A DNA stretch of 64,000 nucleotides from Anaeromonas gelatinilytica (GCF_016820635.1 NZ_WSFU01000008.1:1-64000), one strand, 5' to 3'; counted from the stretch's first letter, positions 16,603 to 25,847 are shown. Numbers and translations are program-made. Notes: generated from the letters alone by a model not told the origin.

Positions 16603-17844
16603 TTAATATTTTAGAAATGTAATAATAAATTTTGTTCCTTCTCCTAATTGACTTTCAGCTTCAATTATTCCTCCATGTCCCCCAATTATAGCTTTAGATA
16701 GTGCTAATCCTATGCCCACAGAATCACTCTTTTGAGATCTCTTAGATTTATAAAATCGCCTAAATATATTAGGCAAATCCTCTTCACTAATTCCCTCACC
16801 CTGATCTTCAATAATGATTCTTTTATATATAGGATTTTCTAATATTTCTACATTTATCTTATCACCAGAATTACTATGTTCTATACTATTTATAAATATA
16901 TTCATTAACGCTTCTTTTAACCAATAAATATCATGTTCTAAAAATACTTTTTCATCTTGACTAAAATCAATAGATACTTTCTTTTCTATCGCTTTACTTT
17001 CTATCATTTCAATTGATTCTTCAATAGTCGTATTTAAATCATTATTCTTTCTCTCAAACTTAATAGCATGTACATCTAGTCTAGCTAATCTGAGAAGACT
17101 TTTAATTAACCATTCCATTCGTTCTAATTGATTTTCATTATTTTTTAAAAATGTCAACTGTTGTTCTCTGGATAGATTTTTATTTAACATGATATCATTA
17201 TAAACAATCATAGAAGATAAAGGAGTTTTTAATTGATGGGAAATATCTGATAATAAATCTACTAAAAATTGTTTTTCTCCATTAAGTTCCTCTAAATTAT
17301 TTCTTATAATTCCTCCCATTGAATTAAATGCAGTCACTAATTTAGGGAAATCTCCTTCTTGATCCTCTTCTATAAAGGTATCATATTGACCTTCTACAAT
17401 ACTCTTAGCTCCAGAAGTAATCCTTCTAATTCTTTTATAAAAATATACCTGATAACAATAATTAAAAGTCAATAATAACAAAAGCATCATAATAAATATC
17501 GAAAAAAAGATTTCATTATTACTTCTATATGTTCTATTTATGTATGGAAATAAATTGTTTTCAAGCTCTCTACTTAGCCCATACTCTTTTAAAATTTCAA
17601 CTCCTTTATCCCTTTGTTCTTGAGAAGTTTCTTTCACAAGTATAGGTATTATTTCCTGTGCTAATTCAGGATCTTTTTCTTTTATTTCTGACACTATTCC
17701 TCCAAAACTATTTATATAATCATCTTTTAATTGATTATATTGCATATTCAAAATTAAAAATATCGATATAAAAAATGTAATGATAATTATAGATAATATC
17801 ATAGAACTTCTCTTCAATTGAGGATTTATAAAATAATTTCTCAT
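16603..17844 (-). CDS. sensor histidine kinase
   Basis: Membrane kinase of 413 residues. TM1 (about 13-33), an extracytoplasmic loop of roughly 80 residues, TM2 (about 115-135), a HAMP-like linker, then the HisKA dimerisation helix with phospho-accepting His in SDISHQLKTPLSSM. The HATPase domain carries an N-box (NIFINSIEHSN), G1 (EDQGEGIS) and G2 (GIGLALSK). The gene lies 6 bp past its response-regulator partner. With the adjacent ABC transporter genes it resembles peptide-antibiotic sensing modules (VncS/BceS neighbourhoods), but the larger loop suggests direct sensing. That function is inferred. Confidence 0.93.
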   Translation of the reverse strand: MRNYFINPQLKRSSMILSIIIITFFISIFLILNMQYNQLKDDYINSFGGIVSEIKEKDPELAQEIIPILVKETSQEQRDKGVEILKEYGLSRELENNLFPYINRTYRSNNEIFFSIFIMMLLLLLTFNYCYQVYFYKRIRRITSGAKSIVEGQYDTFIEEDQEGDFPKLVTAFNSMGGIIRNNLEELNGEKQFLVDLLSDISHQLKTPLSSMIVYNDIMLNKNLSREQQLTFLKNNENQLERMEWLIKSLLRLARLDVHAIKFERKNNDLNTTIEESIEMIESKAIEKKVSIDFSQDEKVFLEHDIYWLKEALMNIFINSIEHSNSGDKINVEILENPIYKRIIIEDQGEGISEEDLPNIFRRFYKSKRSQKSDSVGIGLALSKAIIGGHGGIIEAESQLGEGTKFIITFLKY

Positions 17845-17850
17845 TTTAAA

Positions 17851-18546
17851 TTACTCCTTTATTACTTCTTTTTGCCACTTATACCCTAATCCCCTTTGAG
17901 TTATAATATATTGAGGTTCTTTAGGATTATACTCTATCTTTTCTCTTAACCTTCTAATATAAACTGATAATGTATTTTCATCAAAAAAGGCTTCTTCTCC
18001 TTCTGTTAAAGAACTAAGAATTTCTTCTCTTTTTAATAATTGCTGAGGCCTATTTATAAAAATCAACAATAATTTATATTCCAAAGCTGTTAAATTAATT
18101 TCTTTTCCATTTTTATCAATATATACAGTGGAAGTATTTATTTTTAAATCTCCACTTATATATGTAGTATCATTATCATTATTTTTAAAAGTTCTTCTCA
18201 ATAAAGCTCTTATTCTAGATAAAAGTTCTCCCACTCTAAAAGGTTTAGTAATATAATCATCTCCACCTATATCTAATCCTAAAACTACATTTACTTCTTC
18301 ATCTAAAGCCGTTAAAAATATAATCGGTATTTCACTAGATTCCCTTATATACCTACAAAAGTCATATCCACTTCCATCAGGAAGATTAATATCCAATATA
18401 ATAAGGTCTAATGATTCCCCATTATGTATAATTTTTCCTTCCTTTAGAGTACTTGCAGTATATACTTCATATCCCTTTTCTTTAAGTGTAAACTCTATAC
18501 CCATAGATAAAGCTTTATCATCTTCTACTAATAATATTTTAGACAT
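17851..18546 (-). CDS. OmpR-family response regulator
   Basis: Regulator of 231 residues. The receiver has the acidic pair VEDD (about 8-10), phospho-acceptor Asp in LIILDINLPDG (about 53), Thr in FLTALDEE, and Lys in ITKPFRVGELLSRIRALLRR. The winged-helix C-terminus ends with the IITQRGLGYKW hairpin. It sits between the FtsX permease gene (110 bp, with an intervening terminator) and its kinase. Probable target is the ABC transporter operon upstream. Confidence 0.95.
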   Translation of the reverse strand: MSKILLVEDDKALSMGIEFTLKEKGYEVYTASTLKEGKIIHNGESLDLIILDINLPDGSGYDFCRYIRESSEIPIIFLTALDEEVNVVLGLDIGGDDYITKPFRVGELLSRIRALLRRTFKNNDNDTTYISGDLKINTSTVYIDKNGKEINLTALEYKLLLIFINRPQQLLKREEILSSLTEGEEAFFDENTLSVYIRRLREKIEYNPKEPQYIITQRGLGYKWQKEVIKE

Positions 18547-18634
18547 TTCATCACCTCTTAAAGCATTATATATTCATTACTTTACAAGTATAATATCCTA
18601 TATAAAACAAATCTTATCTTCTATTATAACAAAT

Positions 18635-18658
18635 AAAGGAGAATAAAAATTCTCCTTT
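18635..18658 (-). terminator. intrinsic terminator after the FtsX-like permease gene
   Basis: AAAGGAGAAT/ATTCTCCTTT hairpin that includes the permease stop codon and is followed by ATTTGTT on the minus strand. It separates the transporter genes from the two-component genes. Confidence 0.75.
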
Positions 18659-21161
18659 AGTAATCTCCTTTAATAGTTTCTATTAAATTATCCTTTTTAA
18701 TACGAGCTAATGGATATAATACTGAAAGATATCCAATTATAAGAGTAGCTATTGCTGCAATACCAATAGTACTCCAAGGTATCCCCCAACTAAATTCTCT
18801 TGCTTCATTTATTCCTCCAGCTAAAATGAAGGATAATATACTTCCTATTATAGAACCATATATTATGCCCTTGATTCCATAAAGCATACCCTCTAATACA
18901 ATCATCTTTCTTAATCCTTTATGAGTAAGACCAATAGATCTCAATGTAGCAAACTCTCTCTTTCTTAATAAAATATTAGTAGTTAAAGTGTTAATTATAT
19001 TTACACTTCCTATTAAAGAAACAACAACTACAAATCCATAAAGAAGTATCTGTATCATTAATATACTAGATTTATTTTTCCTATTATTATCTATATGATT
19101 AATAATCTCTAAATCTGGATTTTCTTTAATTATATTTTCTATTTTTGCAATAGCCATCTTTTCACTTTCTATATCTTTTAAAACAATATTTAAATTTATA
19201 GGTGATAAAGATTCCTCTTTCGTAAATCTCTTAGCAACATTTTTAGATGTAATGAACCTTAGACCTTCTGGATTACCATTATAACTAAATACTTCATCTT
19301 CAACTATAGCTACTACCTTTAATTCTTCTCCTAATTTATCTGCTTTTTCTTCATCTTGATCCCAATACAATCTTTCAGAAACATTTATTTTGTCTCCTAC
19401 TTTTATATCTGCTACAGGACCATAATAAGTGTTATTTGTGTCATAATTGAATATCCTATTTTTTCTTATTAATATTACTCCATTTTCTTCATCTAATTCT
19501 TCAGTATCAATATTTCCTGATTTTACATATTTTTTAGATGCATCTAAAACATTCTTATCATAAATATTAATACTTCCAGAAATCTCTGTCTTACCATTAG
19601 AAGATGACTCTCTGTAAATATCCTGTTCAAAACCTTGAAGTTCTTTAATTTCTTTATTCTTATCTATTTCCATATTAAATTCATATCCATCATATACTTT
19701 ATAGACTTTTTTAACAGAAGAAATATCTTCAATTTCTTTAATAACATCTTCATCAATAGTTATCCCTTCTGATGTACCTTGTACTCCTCTTGTAATTGAA
19801 AAATGAACATTCTGTGATTCCTTTAAACCATCAGTCACAGTTAGTGACATATCTACAAAGGATTTAAATGTAATAAACAATATTACACTTATTATAATAG
19901 AAAAAACTGTAATTCTATATCTTTTTCTATTTCTCTTTATATTTTTATGAGCTAATTCTCCCTCAAATCCTAATAATTTTCCTGTAATCTTTACAGGTAG
20001 GCTTTTTCTTCGTTTTATCTTTTCCTTCTTTATAGACTTCCTACTGCTAATAGCAACCAATGGTGAAATCTTACTAGCAAATATTGATGGCATTAAAGCT
20101 GATAAATATATTGAAACCAAACCTATTGCTGCACTACATCCTAATATAGTGGGAGATATAACAGGTTTGAAAACTTCTAAATTTTCTCCACCAATTAATT
20201 TGAAAGCAAAACTAATAGAATAAATTGCTACAATACCAAAAAATAATCCTATAGGTATACCAATTAAAGATAATAATGTTGCTTCCCTTAAAATAATCTT
20301 TCTTATTTGTTTAGGCGTTGTACCCACTGCTCTTAAAAGTCCAAATTCTTTTATACGTTCCATTACACTGATTTGGAAGGAATTATATATTACTGCTATT
20401 GTTGAAATAACAACTATCAAAATAATAACTCCTACTGCAATATATAAACCTAAAAAAGCCTCATTATCTCTTTCTGATGCTCCTTGCACTCCAAGTAAAG
20501 CCTCATTCTTTTCAAAATCATCTTCTTCTCCTAGCTTACTTAATTCCTTTACTGCAGATTTTAAATTTGTCTTTGAACTAATCTCTACTAATAATACCGT
20601 TTCTTTTTCACCTGAATAGTTACCTTTCTTAAGAATATTACCTCTATTATTTATCTGTTCCATTATATTATTTTCTAAAATACCTACAAGTCTATATTCC
20701 TCATTATTTATTTCAATCTTTCCACCAATATCAGCATTGGAATCAATATATCTTAATAACCACCCTTCAAGAGCAACTTCTCCTTCATCTTCAGGAAATC
20801 TTCCTTCTTTCACTTGATAAGGAAGTAATTCTAAAGCTTGATTAGTAGCTGATATTTCACGTACATCTATTGAATCATTAATAGTAAATTCTTCTTCTAC
20901 ATTGAATGTCCCATTTCTTGCAACTTTAGGATTATTAGATATTTTTTCTATAAGTCCTTTATCTGGATTTGTATATTGTAAATGATGAGAACCATACGTA
21001 TTTTTTGCCTTTTCAATTTGTACCTCTTGCATCCCTTTTAAAAATAATCCAATAGATGAGATTAAAGATACAGATAGAATAATTCCAATTATAGTCAACA
21101 TAGATCTTTTCTTATTATTCTTTAAATATTTCTTAGTAAGTTGTTTATATCTCGTAATCAC
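18657..21161 (-). CDS. FtsX-family ABC permease (MacB/BceB-like)
   Basis: Permease of 834 residues with two FtsX modules. The first half has TM1 (about 20-42), a large extracytoplasmic domain, and three helices (about 245-375). A second helix near 415-435 starts another extracytoplasmic domain of about 260 residues, followed by three C-terminal helices (about 705-825). Both modules carry the RAVGTTPKQIRKII / RSIGLTHKGLRKMI loop typical of FtsX permeases. A GTG start at 21161 follows GGAGGTGAATAGTAA. It pairs with the ATPase encoded 15 bp upstream. Such pairs export lipopeptides or sense antibiotics; substrate unknown. Confidence 0.9.
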   Translation of the reverse strand: MITRYKQLTKKYLKNNKKRSMLTIIGIILSVSLISSIGLFLKGMQEVQIEKAKNTYGSHHLQYTNPDKGLIEKISNNPKVARNGTFNVEEEFTINDSIDVREISATNQALELLPYQVKEGRFPEDEGEVALEGWLLRYIDSNADIGGKIEINNEEYRLVGILENNIMEQINNRGNILKKGNYSGEKETVLLVEISSKTNLKSAVKELSKLGEEDDFEKNEALLGVQGASERDNEAFLGLYIAVGVIILIVVISTIAVIYNSFQISVMERIKEFGLLRAVGTTPKQIRKIILREATLLSLIGIPIGLFFGIVAIYSISFAFKLIGGENLEVFKPVISPTILGCSAAIGLVSIYLSALMPSIFASKISPLVAISSRKSIKKEKIKRRKSLPVKITGKLLGFEGELAHKNIKRNRKRYRITVFSIIISVILFITFKSFVDMSLTVTDGLKESQNVHFSITRGVQGTSEGITIDEDVIKEIEDISSVKKVYKVYDGYEFNMEIDKNKEIKELQGFEQDIYRESSSNGKTEISGSINIYDKNVLDASKKYVKSGNIDTEELDEENGVILIRKNRIFNYDTNNTYYGPVADIKVGDKINVSERLYWDQDEEKADKLGEELKVVAIVEDEVFSYNGNPEGLRFITSKNVAKRFTKEESLSPINLNIVLKDIESEKMAIAKIENIIKENPDLEIINHIDNNRKNKSSILMIQILLYGFVVVVSLIGSVNIINTLTTNILLRKREFATLRSIGLTHKGLRKMIVLEGMLYGIKGIIYGSIIGSILSFILAGGINEAREFSWGIPWSTIGIAAIATLIIGYLSVLYPLARIKKDNLIETIKGDY

Positions 21162-21175
21162 TTACTATTCACCTC

Positions 21176-21868
21176 CTATTCATTCCTTAAATATTTATCT
21201 GATATTATTTCTCCATCTTTTAATGTAATGATTCGATCAGCCAATGAAGCTATATTTAATTCATGAGTAATTAATATTAATGTTTGATTATATTTTTTTG
21301 CTGTGAATTTCAACAATTCTACTACTTCCTTTGATGTAACACTATCAAGATTTCCTGTAGGTTCATCTGCAAGAATAATAGAAGGCTTATTGAATAATGC
21401 CCTTCCAATTGCTACTCTTTGTTGTTGCCCCCCTGATAATTCTGAAGGAAGATGATCCTTTCTATCCTCCATACCTAAAATTTTAATCAATTCATCTAAA
21501 TATTTTTTATCTATCTTATCATTATCCAGTAATGCTGGAAGAGCAATATTTTCTTTTACATTTAATATAGGTATTAGATTGAAAAATTGAAATATAAAAC
21601 CTATCTTTCTTCTTCTAAAAATAGCAAGTCTTTCTTCCTTATAATCATAAATACTTTCACCATCTACAATTACCTTCCCATTTGTAGGTCTATCTAAACC
21701 TCCTAATAAATGAAGAAGAGTACTTTTCCCTGAACCTGATGATCCTACTATAGAAACAAATTCACCATTATTTACTGATAAATTTATATCCTTAAGTGCT
21801 TCCACTTTATTTATTTCACTGCCATAAGTCTTATTTAAATTCTCTACTTTTAGTATCTCCATTTTCAT
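21176..21868 (-). CDS. ABC transporter ATPase (MacB/LolD type)
   Basis: ATPase of 230 residues with Walker A GSSGSGKST, signature LSGGQQQRV, Walker B IILADEPTGNLDS, and a switch LITHELN. The LADEPTGNLD form is typical of MacB/LolD ATPases that work mechanically with FtsX permeases. First gene of a two-gene unit with the 834-residue permease. Two close ATG codons (21868 and 21862) are both possible starts behind AAGGAAGTGA. Confidence 0.93.
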   Translation of the reverse strand: MKMEILKVENLNKTYGSEINKVEALKDINLSVNNGEFVSIVGSSGSGKSTLLHLLGGLDRPTNGKVIVDGESIYDYKEERLAIFRRRKIGFIFQFFNLIPILNVKENIALPALLDNDKIDKKYLDELIKILGMEDRKDHLPSELSGGQQQRVAIGRALFNKPSIILADEPTGNLDSVTSKEVVELLKFTAKKYNQTLILITHELNIASLADRIITLKDGEIISDKYLRNE

Positions 21869-21948
21869 TCACTTCCTTTACTTGTTTTTCTCTACACCCA
21901 TTATATTGTTTCCTAACACTCTACACCATAACTACTTCCTTACAATAT

Positions 21949-21984
21949 TAAAGTCTATCTTACTATTTAGTAAGATAGACTTTA
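21949..21984 (-). terminator. intrinsic terminator after the YtrA-type operon
   Basis: TAAAGTCTATCTTACT / AGTAAGATAGACTTTA, 16-bp arms around a 4-nt loop, starting 2 bp past the last gene's stop and followed on the minus strand by an AT-rich stretch. Confidence 0.8.
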
Positions 21985-21986
21985 AA

Positions 21987-22646
21987 TTAAAATTCTCTAT
22001 TTTTATAAAAATATAAAGAAATCAAATAAGAAACTGATATAATAGCCAATGTAATTCCTATCAAACAAATTGATATTTGAAATTCTGTGTGATTTTGAAA
22101 AAATTTTAAAATAGAATTAACAGAAAAATACTTACTATCTTCTAAAAAAATATTTGATATTACTGATGCTCCAGAAAAAATGAAAACATATACAATCACA
22201 TTAAAAATCTTAGATTTTACATATCCAAACTTAAAAAATATTGGCAAATAAATTCCACTAAATACACTTATATAAAATAAGGTCCACACTATTTCCATAA
22301 TATTCATATAATGCACATTTACATTAATATTTAATGTACTGATTACAAATACAACAATGAAATATATTAATAAACTTATAATTGAATATATGAATGTTAA
22401 TATATATTTTGAAAACACAATATTACTTCTTTTAATTGGCAAACTATTTAAAATAATATCAGAATGATTCATTTCTTCATATGCTAATGTTGTCATAAGA
22501 AGTATATATGTTAATGCAACAACAGCTGATATAAAAGCATCACTTCCTAGACTTTGAAATGCAAACACCAAAAATATCATATAAATAAATCCTAATAAGA
22601 TTGTCCTTTTAATTAATAATATATCCTTTATAATTAAACTACTCAT
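21987..22646 (-). CDS. ABC-2-like membrane permease of the GntR operon
   Basis: Small integral membrane protein of 219 residues with six hydrophobic segments and short loops, the plan of ABC-2 permeases accompanying YtrB-type ATPases. The motif LMTTLAYEEMNHSDIILNSLPIKR, cited only by its SLPIKR end, is typical of this group: a lineage-specific cytoplasmic loop before helix 3. Its start overlaps the ATPase stop by 8 bp, indicating coupled translation. Substrate unknown. Confidence 0.8.
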   Translation of the reverse strand: MSSLIIKDILLIKRTILLGFIYMIFLVFAFQSLGSDAFISAVVALTYILLMTTLAYEEMNHSDIILNSLPIKRSNIVFSKYILTFIYSIISLLIYFIVVFVISTLNINVNVHYMNIMEIVWTLFYISVFSGIYLPIFFKFGYVKSKIFNVIVYVFIFSGASVISNIFLEDSKYFSVNSILKFFQNHTEFQISICLIGITLAIISVSYLISLYFYKNREF

Positions 22647-23505
22647 TCAAATTCCTCCCTGTAAAATATAACATGATATCTTCTAAATTAGGTTTTTCAG
22701 TAACAATATTTTGTTTAGAAAATTTATTGAAAATTTTTTCCTTTCTTATCAATCCTTCAAACCCAAATTTATTTTCTTTAATACTAATAAAATCTGTATC
22801 ACTAATATTTTGAAGAGTTTTCTTATCACCTTTTATAATAGTATAATCATCTAAAATATCATCTTTAGTATCATTAAGAACTATTTCTCCCTTATTAAGT
22901 AATACTATACAGTCAGCTATTCTATCTAAATCTGAAGTTATATGAGTAGAAAAAAACACTCCTTTATTCTCATCCTGAATTATATAAGATAAGATATCTA
23001 GTAACTCACTTCTCACTATAGGATCAAGACCAGATGTTGGCTCATCCATAATAAATAATTCTGCTTGATGAGATAATGCAATTATTAATGAAAATTTCAT
23101 CTTCATTCCTTTAGACAATTTTTTAATCTTCTTATTTGATGGTAAATTAAACTTTTCTAAGTATTTATTATAAATATCCTCTTCCCAATTCTCATATAAT
23201 GGAGAAATTATTTTTTTCATTTCTGATATTGTTAATTCTCCATAAAAATGATTTTCATCATATACAAATCCAATTCTATTTTTGATATCAACTTCATTTT
23301 TCACATTATCTAAACCAAAAATTTTAATTTCTCCATTATCCTTTTTCAATAAATTCATTATCAACTTAATGGTCGTACTCTTACCAGCTCCATTTGGTCC
23401 TATAAATCCTGTTATAAATCCTTTTTCAACAGAAAAACTAATGTCTTTTAAAGAAAAATCTTTAAAATCTTTTCTTAAATTTTTTACCTCCAAAATTGTT
23501 CCCAT
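22639..23505 (-). CDS. ABC transporter ATPase (YtrB-like)
   Basis: ATPase of 288 residues from ATG 23505, which follows AGGAGGTATAAT. Walker A GPNGAGKST, a shortened signature LSKGMKMKF, Walker B LFIMDEPTSGLDP and a switch FSTHITSD are visible. The SKGMKMK form is common in the YtrB/BcrA-like exporter ATPases that accompany GntR regulators. The C-terminal 70 residues form the usual regulatory extension. The middle gene of a GntR / ATPase / permease operon. Confidence 0.9.
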   Translation of the reverse strand: MGTILEVKNLRKDFKDFSLKDISFSVEKGFITGFIGPNGAGKSTTIKLIMNLLKKDNGEIKIFGLDNVKNEVDIKNRIGFVYDENHFYGELTISEMKKIISPLYENWEEDIYNKYLEKFNLPSNKKIKKLSKGMKMKFSLIIALSHQAELFIMDEPTSGLDPIVRSELLDILSYIIQDENKGVFFSTHITSDLDRIADCIVLLNKGEIVLNDTKDDILDDYTIIKGDKKTLQNISDTDFISIKENKFGFEGLIRKEKIFNKFSKQNIVTEKPNLEDIMLYFTGRNLNE

Positions 23506-23506
23506 A

Positions 23507-23881
23507 TTATACCTCCTCATAAAAAAGTTTTAGCATTTCTTGTATTTCTTCTAATGTTAAATCAATACTTTTCCCAGCTATAACAGCTTCCTCTAATTTT
23601 TCTTCAATGAATTTAAGTTTAGTCTCCTTTACAAGTTCTTTATTCTTAGTAGAAACATAAGTTCCTTTACCTTGTACTGTGACAATATATCCCTCTTTTT
23701 CAAGTTCATCATAAGCTCTTTTGGTTGTTATTACACTAATTTGAAGTTCCTTAGCTAATACTCTTATAGAAGGAAGAATTTCTCCTTCAGTAAGTTCTCC
23801 ATTTAATATTATTTGTTTAATTTGTCTAATAATCTGAGCATAAATAGGTTCCTGGGATGTATTAGAAATAATTATATTCAC
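23507..23881 (-). CDS. GntR family regulator (YtrA subfamily)
   Basis: Repressor of 124 residues from a GTG at 23881 behind GAGGTGAT. The winged helix covers about 10-75 (PIYAQIIRQIKQIILNG, then the recognition helix around SVITTKRAYDELEKEG). The effector region is only about 45 residues, as in YtrA-type regulators that respond to wall-active antibiotics in Bacillus. Its stop and the ATPase start share a translation signal. The dyad upstream over its own -10 box implies autorepression of the operon. Confidence 0.9.
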   Translation of the reverse strand: MNIIISNTSQEPIYAQIIRQIKQIILNGELTEGEILPSIRVLAKELQISVITTKRAYDELEKEGYIVTVQGKGTYVSTKNKELVKETKLKFIEEKLEEAVIAGKSIDLTLEEIQEMLKLFYEEV

Positions 23882-23924
23882 CCCTACAATCACCTCACCT
23901 TACATTTATAATTTATTCAACTGT

Positions 23925-23971
23925 TATCAACTGTATATATACATTATATACAGTTGATATAAAAAAATCAA
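23925..23971 (-). promoter_or_regulatory. promoter and dyad operator of the GntR operon
   Basis: TTGATT (complement of 23966-23971) and TATAAT (complement of 23943-23948) are 17 bp apart. A dyad TATCAACTGTATATA-N5-TATATACAGTTGATA (23925-23959) covers the -10 box and most of the spacer, the expected arrangement for autorepression by the YtrA-like protein. Confidence 0.8.
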
Positions 23972-23993
23972 CAGATTATTAAAATAAATATTA

Positions 23994-24026
23994 AAACCTA
24001 TCCTACTATTTTAGTAAGATAGGTTT
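23994..24026 (-). terminator. intrinsic terminator
   Basis: AAACCTATC / GATAGGTTT stem with extra inner pairing (CTACT/AGTAA), then TTTTAATATTT on the minus strand, just past the small membrane-protein relic. Confidence 0.75.
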
Positions 24027-24041
24027 ATTTCTTCTCCCACG

Positions 24042-24315
24042 TTAATAAAATCTACTTAAAATAAAAATCGCTAAGATAAATCCTGCCGCAAAATAATTTA
24101 AATAACCTATATTATTTTTCTTAGATATTACTTTCTTGTGTCCCTAATAAAATCATCAATAATATTAAAAGTATCTGTTGTATACCTAGTATTCTGGCTG
24201 TTAACTCTCTGTTACTAATATTAACAAAATATACGAATCCAAAAATAATTATTAATAATCCAATAAATATTTTCCCAAATAAATATAATTTAGCTTTTTC
24301 ATTTTTAAAATTCAT
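24042..24315 (-). pseudogene. frameshifted small membrane protein (DUF3953-like)
   Basis: The minus strand encodes a 64-residue hydrophobic protein (24121-24315) with two predicted helices, ending ILLGTQESNI. Immediately after, the next frame continues as VISKKNNIGYLNYFAAGF and a further hydrophobic stretch to a stop at 24042, without any start codon of its own. Dropping one A from the GAAAG at the junction fuses them into one three-helix protein of about 90 residues, which resembles DUF3953 proteins by my recollection. Either a one-base frameshift or a sequencing error is likely. Function is unknown. Confidence 0.55.
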
Positions 24316-24569
24316 TATATCCTCCTAATCACTTGAAAAATATCCTATTTACTTCTATATATTAATTTAATTCATTTTTATTACATCTTAATCAATCATT
24401 GAATTCAATCTCTATACAGATTCAGATATTTCATAACTGTAATTGGCTATTTTTTCTGAAATTTTTTATTGTCAAATATATTTTTATTCATTAAAGAAAT
24501 TAAGATAGATATTAAATATCTAAAGCTTCCTACATTAATTCCAAGTAAATACAATCTTATAAAAAAAGA

Positions 24570-24603
24570 AAATGCCAGGCAAAAGTAAGTTTGACTGGCA
24601 TTT
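24570..24603 (-). terminator. intrinsic terminator after the MDCC peptide gene
   Basis: AAATGCCAG/CTGGCATTT stem (24570-24578 and 24595-24603) followed on the minus strand by TCTTTTTTT, 15 bp past the stop of the small peptide gene. Confidence 0.85.
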
Positions 24604-24617
24604 AAGTTCTTCTTTAA

Positions 24618-24752
24618 TCATGCTTTATTTTTATTCACTTTAGAATTATTGCTTTTCTGATTTACTGAACAGCAATCCATTCTTTCACTCCCAAAGCTAT
24701 CTTTATTTATTTTTTCTAATTTTCTTAAAAAATTAGAAAACCACTTTTTCAT
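24618..24752 (-). CDS. LDCC-motif-type small putative metal-binding protein
   Basis: A 44-codon gene: MKKWFSNFLRKLEKINKDSF, then GSERMDCCSVNQK and a Lys/Asn-rich tail. The amphipathic aromatic start, the GxxR spacer and the paired cysteines match small clostridial proteins I recall being annotated as LDCC-motif putative metal-binding proteins; here Leu is replaced by Met. The upstream ribosome binding site is weak (AGAAGAAA), but the terminator fits. Role unknown; the vicinal cysteines suggest metal or metalloid binding. It is too short for normal ORF cut-offs. Confidence 0.65.
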   Translation of the reverse strand: MKKWFSNFLRKLEKINKDSFGSERMDCCSVNQKSNNSKVNKNKA

Positions 24753-24831
24753 TTATATTTCTTCTTGCTATTTCAATTCTCTATAAGATATGCACCTATA
24801 TTTTAATATTAAAGTATGGGTACTTTCTTTT

Positions 24832-25449
24832 TTATTTTTCATTATATATCACTATTTTCTTTACAATATCACCAGTTAAATTTATTACATCTATATTTGC
24901 AAATCCTACTTTTTTAATATTTTCCTCAGTTCTTCTATTAATATTTGCACCATAAAAATTTACAATTAATGGATTAAATATATCCATTAATAAACCAAAT
25001 ACTTTTTTATCACTTCGTACATGCTCAATCATAATTATTTTCCCATTAGGTTTACATACTCGTCTTATTTCTTTTAAACCTTTTATTGGATCAGGAACAG
25101 AACAAAATACACAAGTAGTAAAGACGTAATCAAAAATATTATCTGGAAACTCCATACTTTGGACATCCATATGAATTAATTCCACTTTTTTATCCAACTG
25201 TTTTGCTTTCTCTATTGCCTTTAAAAGCATTTTTTCACTAAAATCGATAGCAGTTATATCAATATCATCTGGATAATAGGGTATATTTTTTCCTGTACCT
25301 ACACCTACTCCAAGAACTTTTCCTCTTAATTCCTTAGTAACTTCTACTCGCCACTTCTTTAATGCCATGATTTCCATTGGCTGTTCTAAAAAATCATAAA
25401 TTCTCGAAACCCTATTATATCTTTTTCGAATTTTTTCAGTTTGATTCAT
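24832..25449 (-). CDS. class I SAM-dependent methyltransferase
   Basis: Methyltransferase of 205 residues. Motif I GVGVGTGKNIPYYP, the acidic ADOMET contact in ITAIDFSEKML, a post-motif LIHMDVQSMEF, and motif II FDYVFTTCVFCSVPD are present. The VFCSVPDPIKGLKEIRRV segment is typical of the UbiE/PmtA-like group acting on lipids or quinones, but the substrate is not determined. Monocistronic or linked with the SHOCT gene 42 bp upstream. ATG start follows GAGAGGG. Confidence 0.85.
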   Translation of the reverse strand: MNQTEKIRKRYNRVSRIYDFLEQPMEIMALKKWRVEVTKELRGKVLGVGVGTGKNIPYYPDDIDITAIDFSEKMLLKAIEKAKQLDKKVELIHMDVQSMEFPDNIFDYVFTTCVFCSVPDPIKGLKEIRRVCKPNGKIIMIEHVRSDKKVFGLLMDIFNPLIVNFYGANINRRTEENIKKVGFANIDVINLTGDIVKKIVIYNEK

Positions 25450-25491
25450 TATACCCTCTCCAAGTTAATTTATAATAAATCTTGCATCTCA

Positions 25492-25731
25492 CTATTCCCT
25501 TAAATTTTTTTTCATTTGCTTATATTCTTCTTCTGAAATCTCTCCTTTTGAATATCTTTCATTTAATATATTAAGGGCTGTATCACTTTCATTCCTCATA
25601 TTATTACTTCCATTATTATCTTTGACTAATTTAGTTACCACATAGGCAATTACTATTATTAAAATCAATGGTATAATCATTCCGAACCATCCCATCATTC
25701 CATATCCACCATAATGCATCAATTTTATCAT
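25492..25731 (-). CDS. small membrane protein with SHOCT domain
   Basis: A 79-residue protein with a Gly/Met/His-rich N-terminus (HYGGYGMMGWFGM), one transmembrane helix (about 17-35), a polar linker, then a C-terminal SHOCT motif (LNERYSKGEISEEEYKQMKK). SHOCT domains occur as short oligomerisation tails. The His/Met-rich head resembles small proteins that accompany metal transporters, but no such transporter is adjacent. It lies 42 bp before the methyltransferase gene and is probably co-transcribed. Confidence 0.8.
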   Translation of the reverse strand: MIKLMHYGGYGMMGWFGMIIPLILIIVIAYVVTKLVKDNNGSNNMRNESDTALNILNERYSKGEISEEEYKQMKKNLRE

Positions 25732-25847
25732 TCCTTTCTATCTATTATTTTTGATATTATTGTAATAAAATATTACTCTTTAATTTATTATTTTTATTAT
25801 AAAGAATAAATATGAAGAAAATTTGAAGATAGTAAATATTTTATAAA

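Noticed and set aside
24421-24560. Possible gene in the gap downstream of the MDCC peptide
   Set aside because: All frames are interrupted at short intervals and no ribosome binding site or conserved motif is seen.
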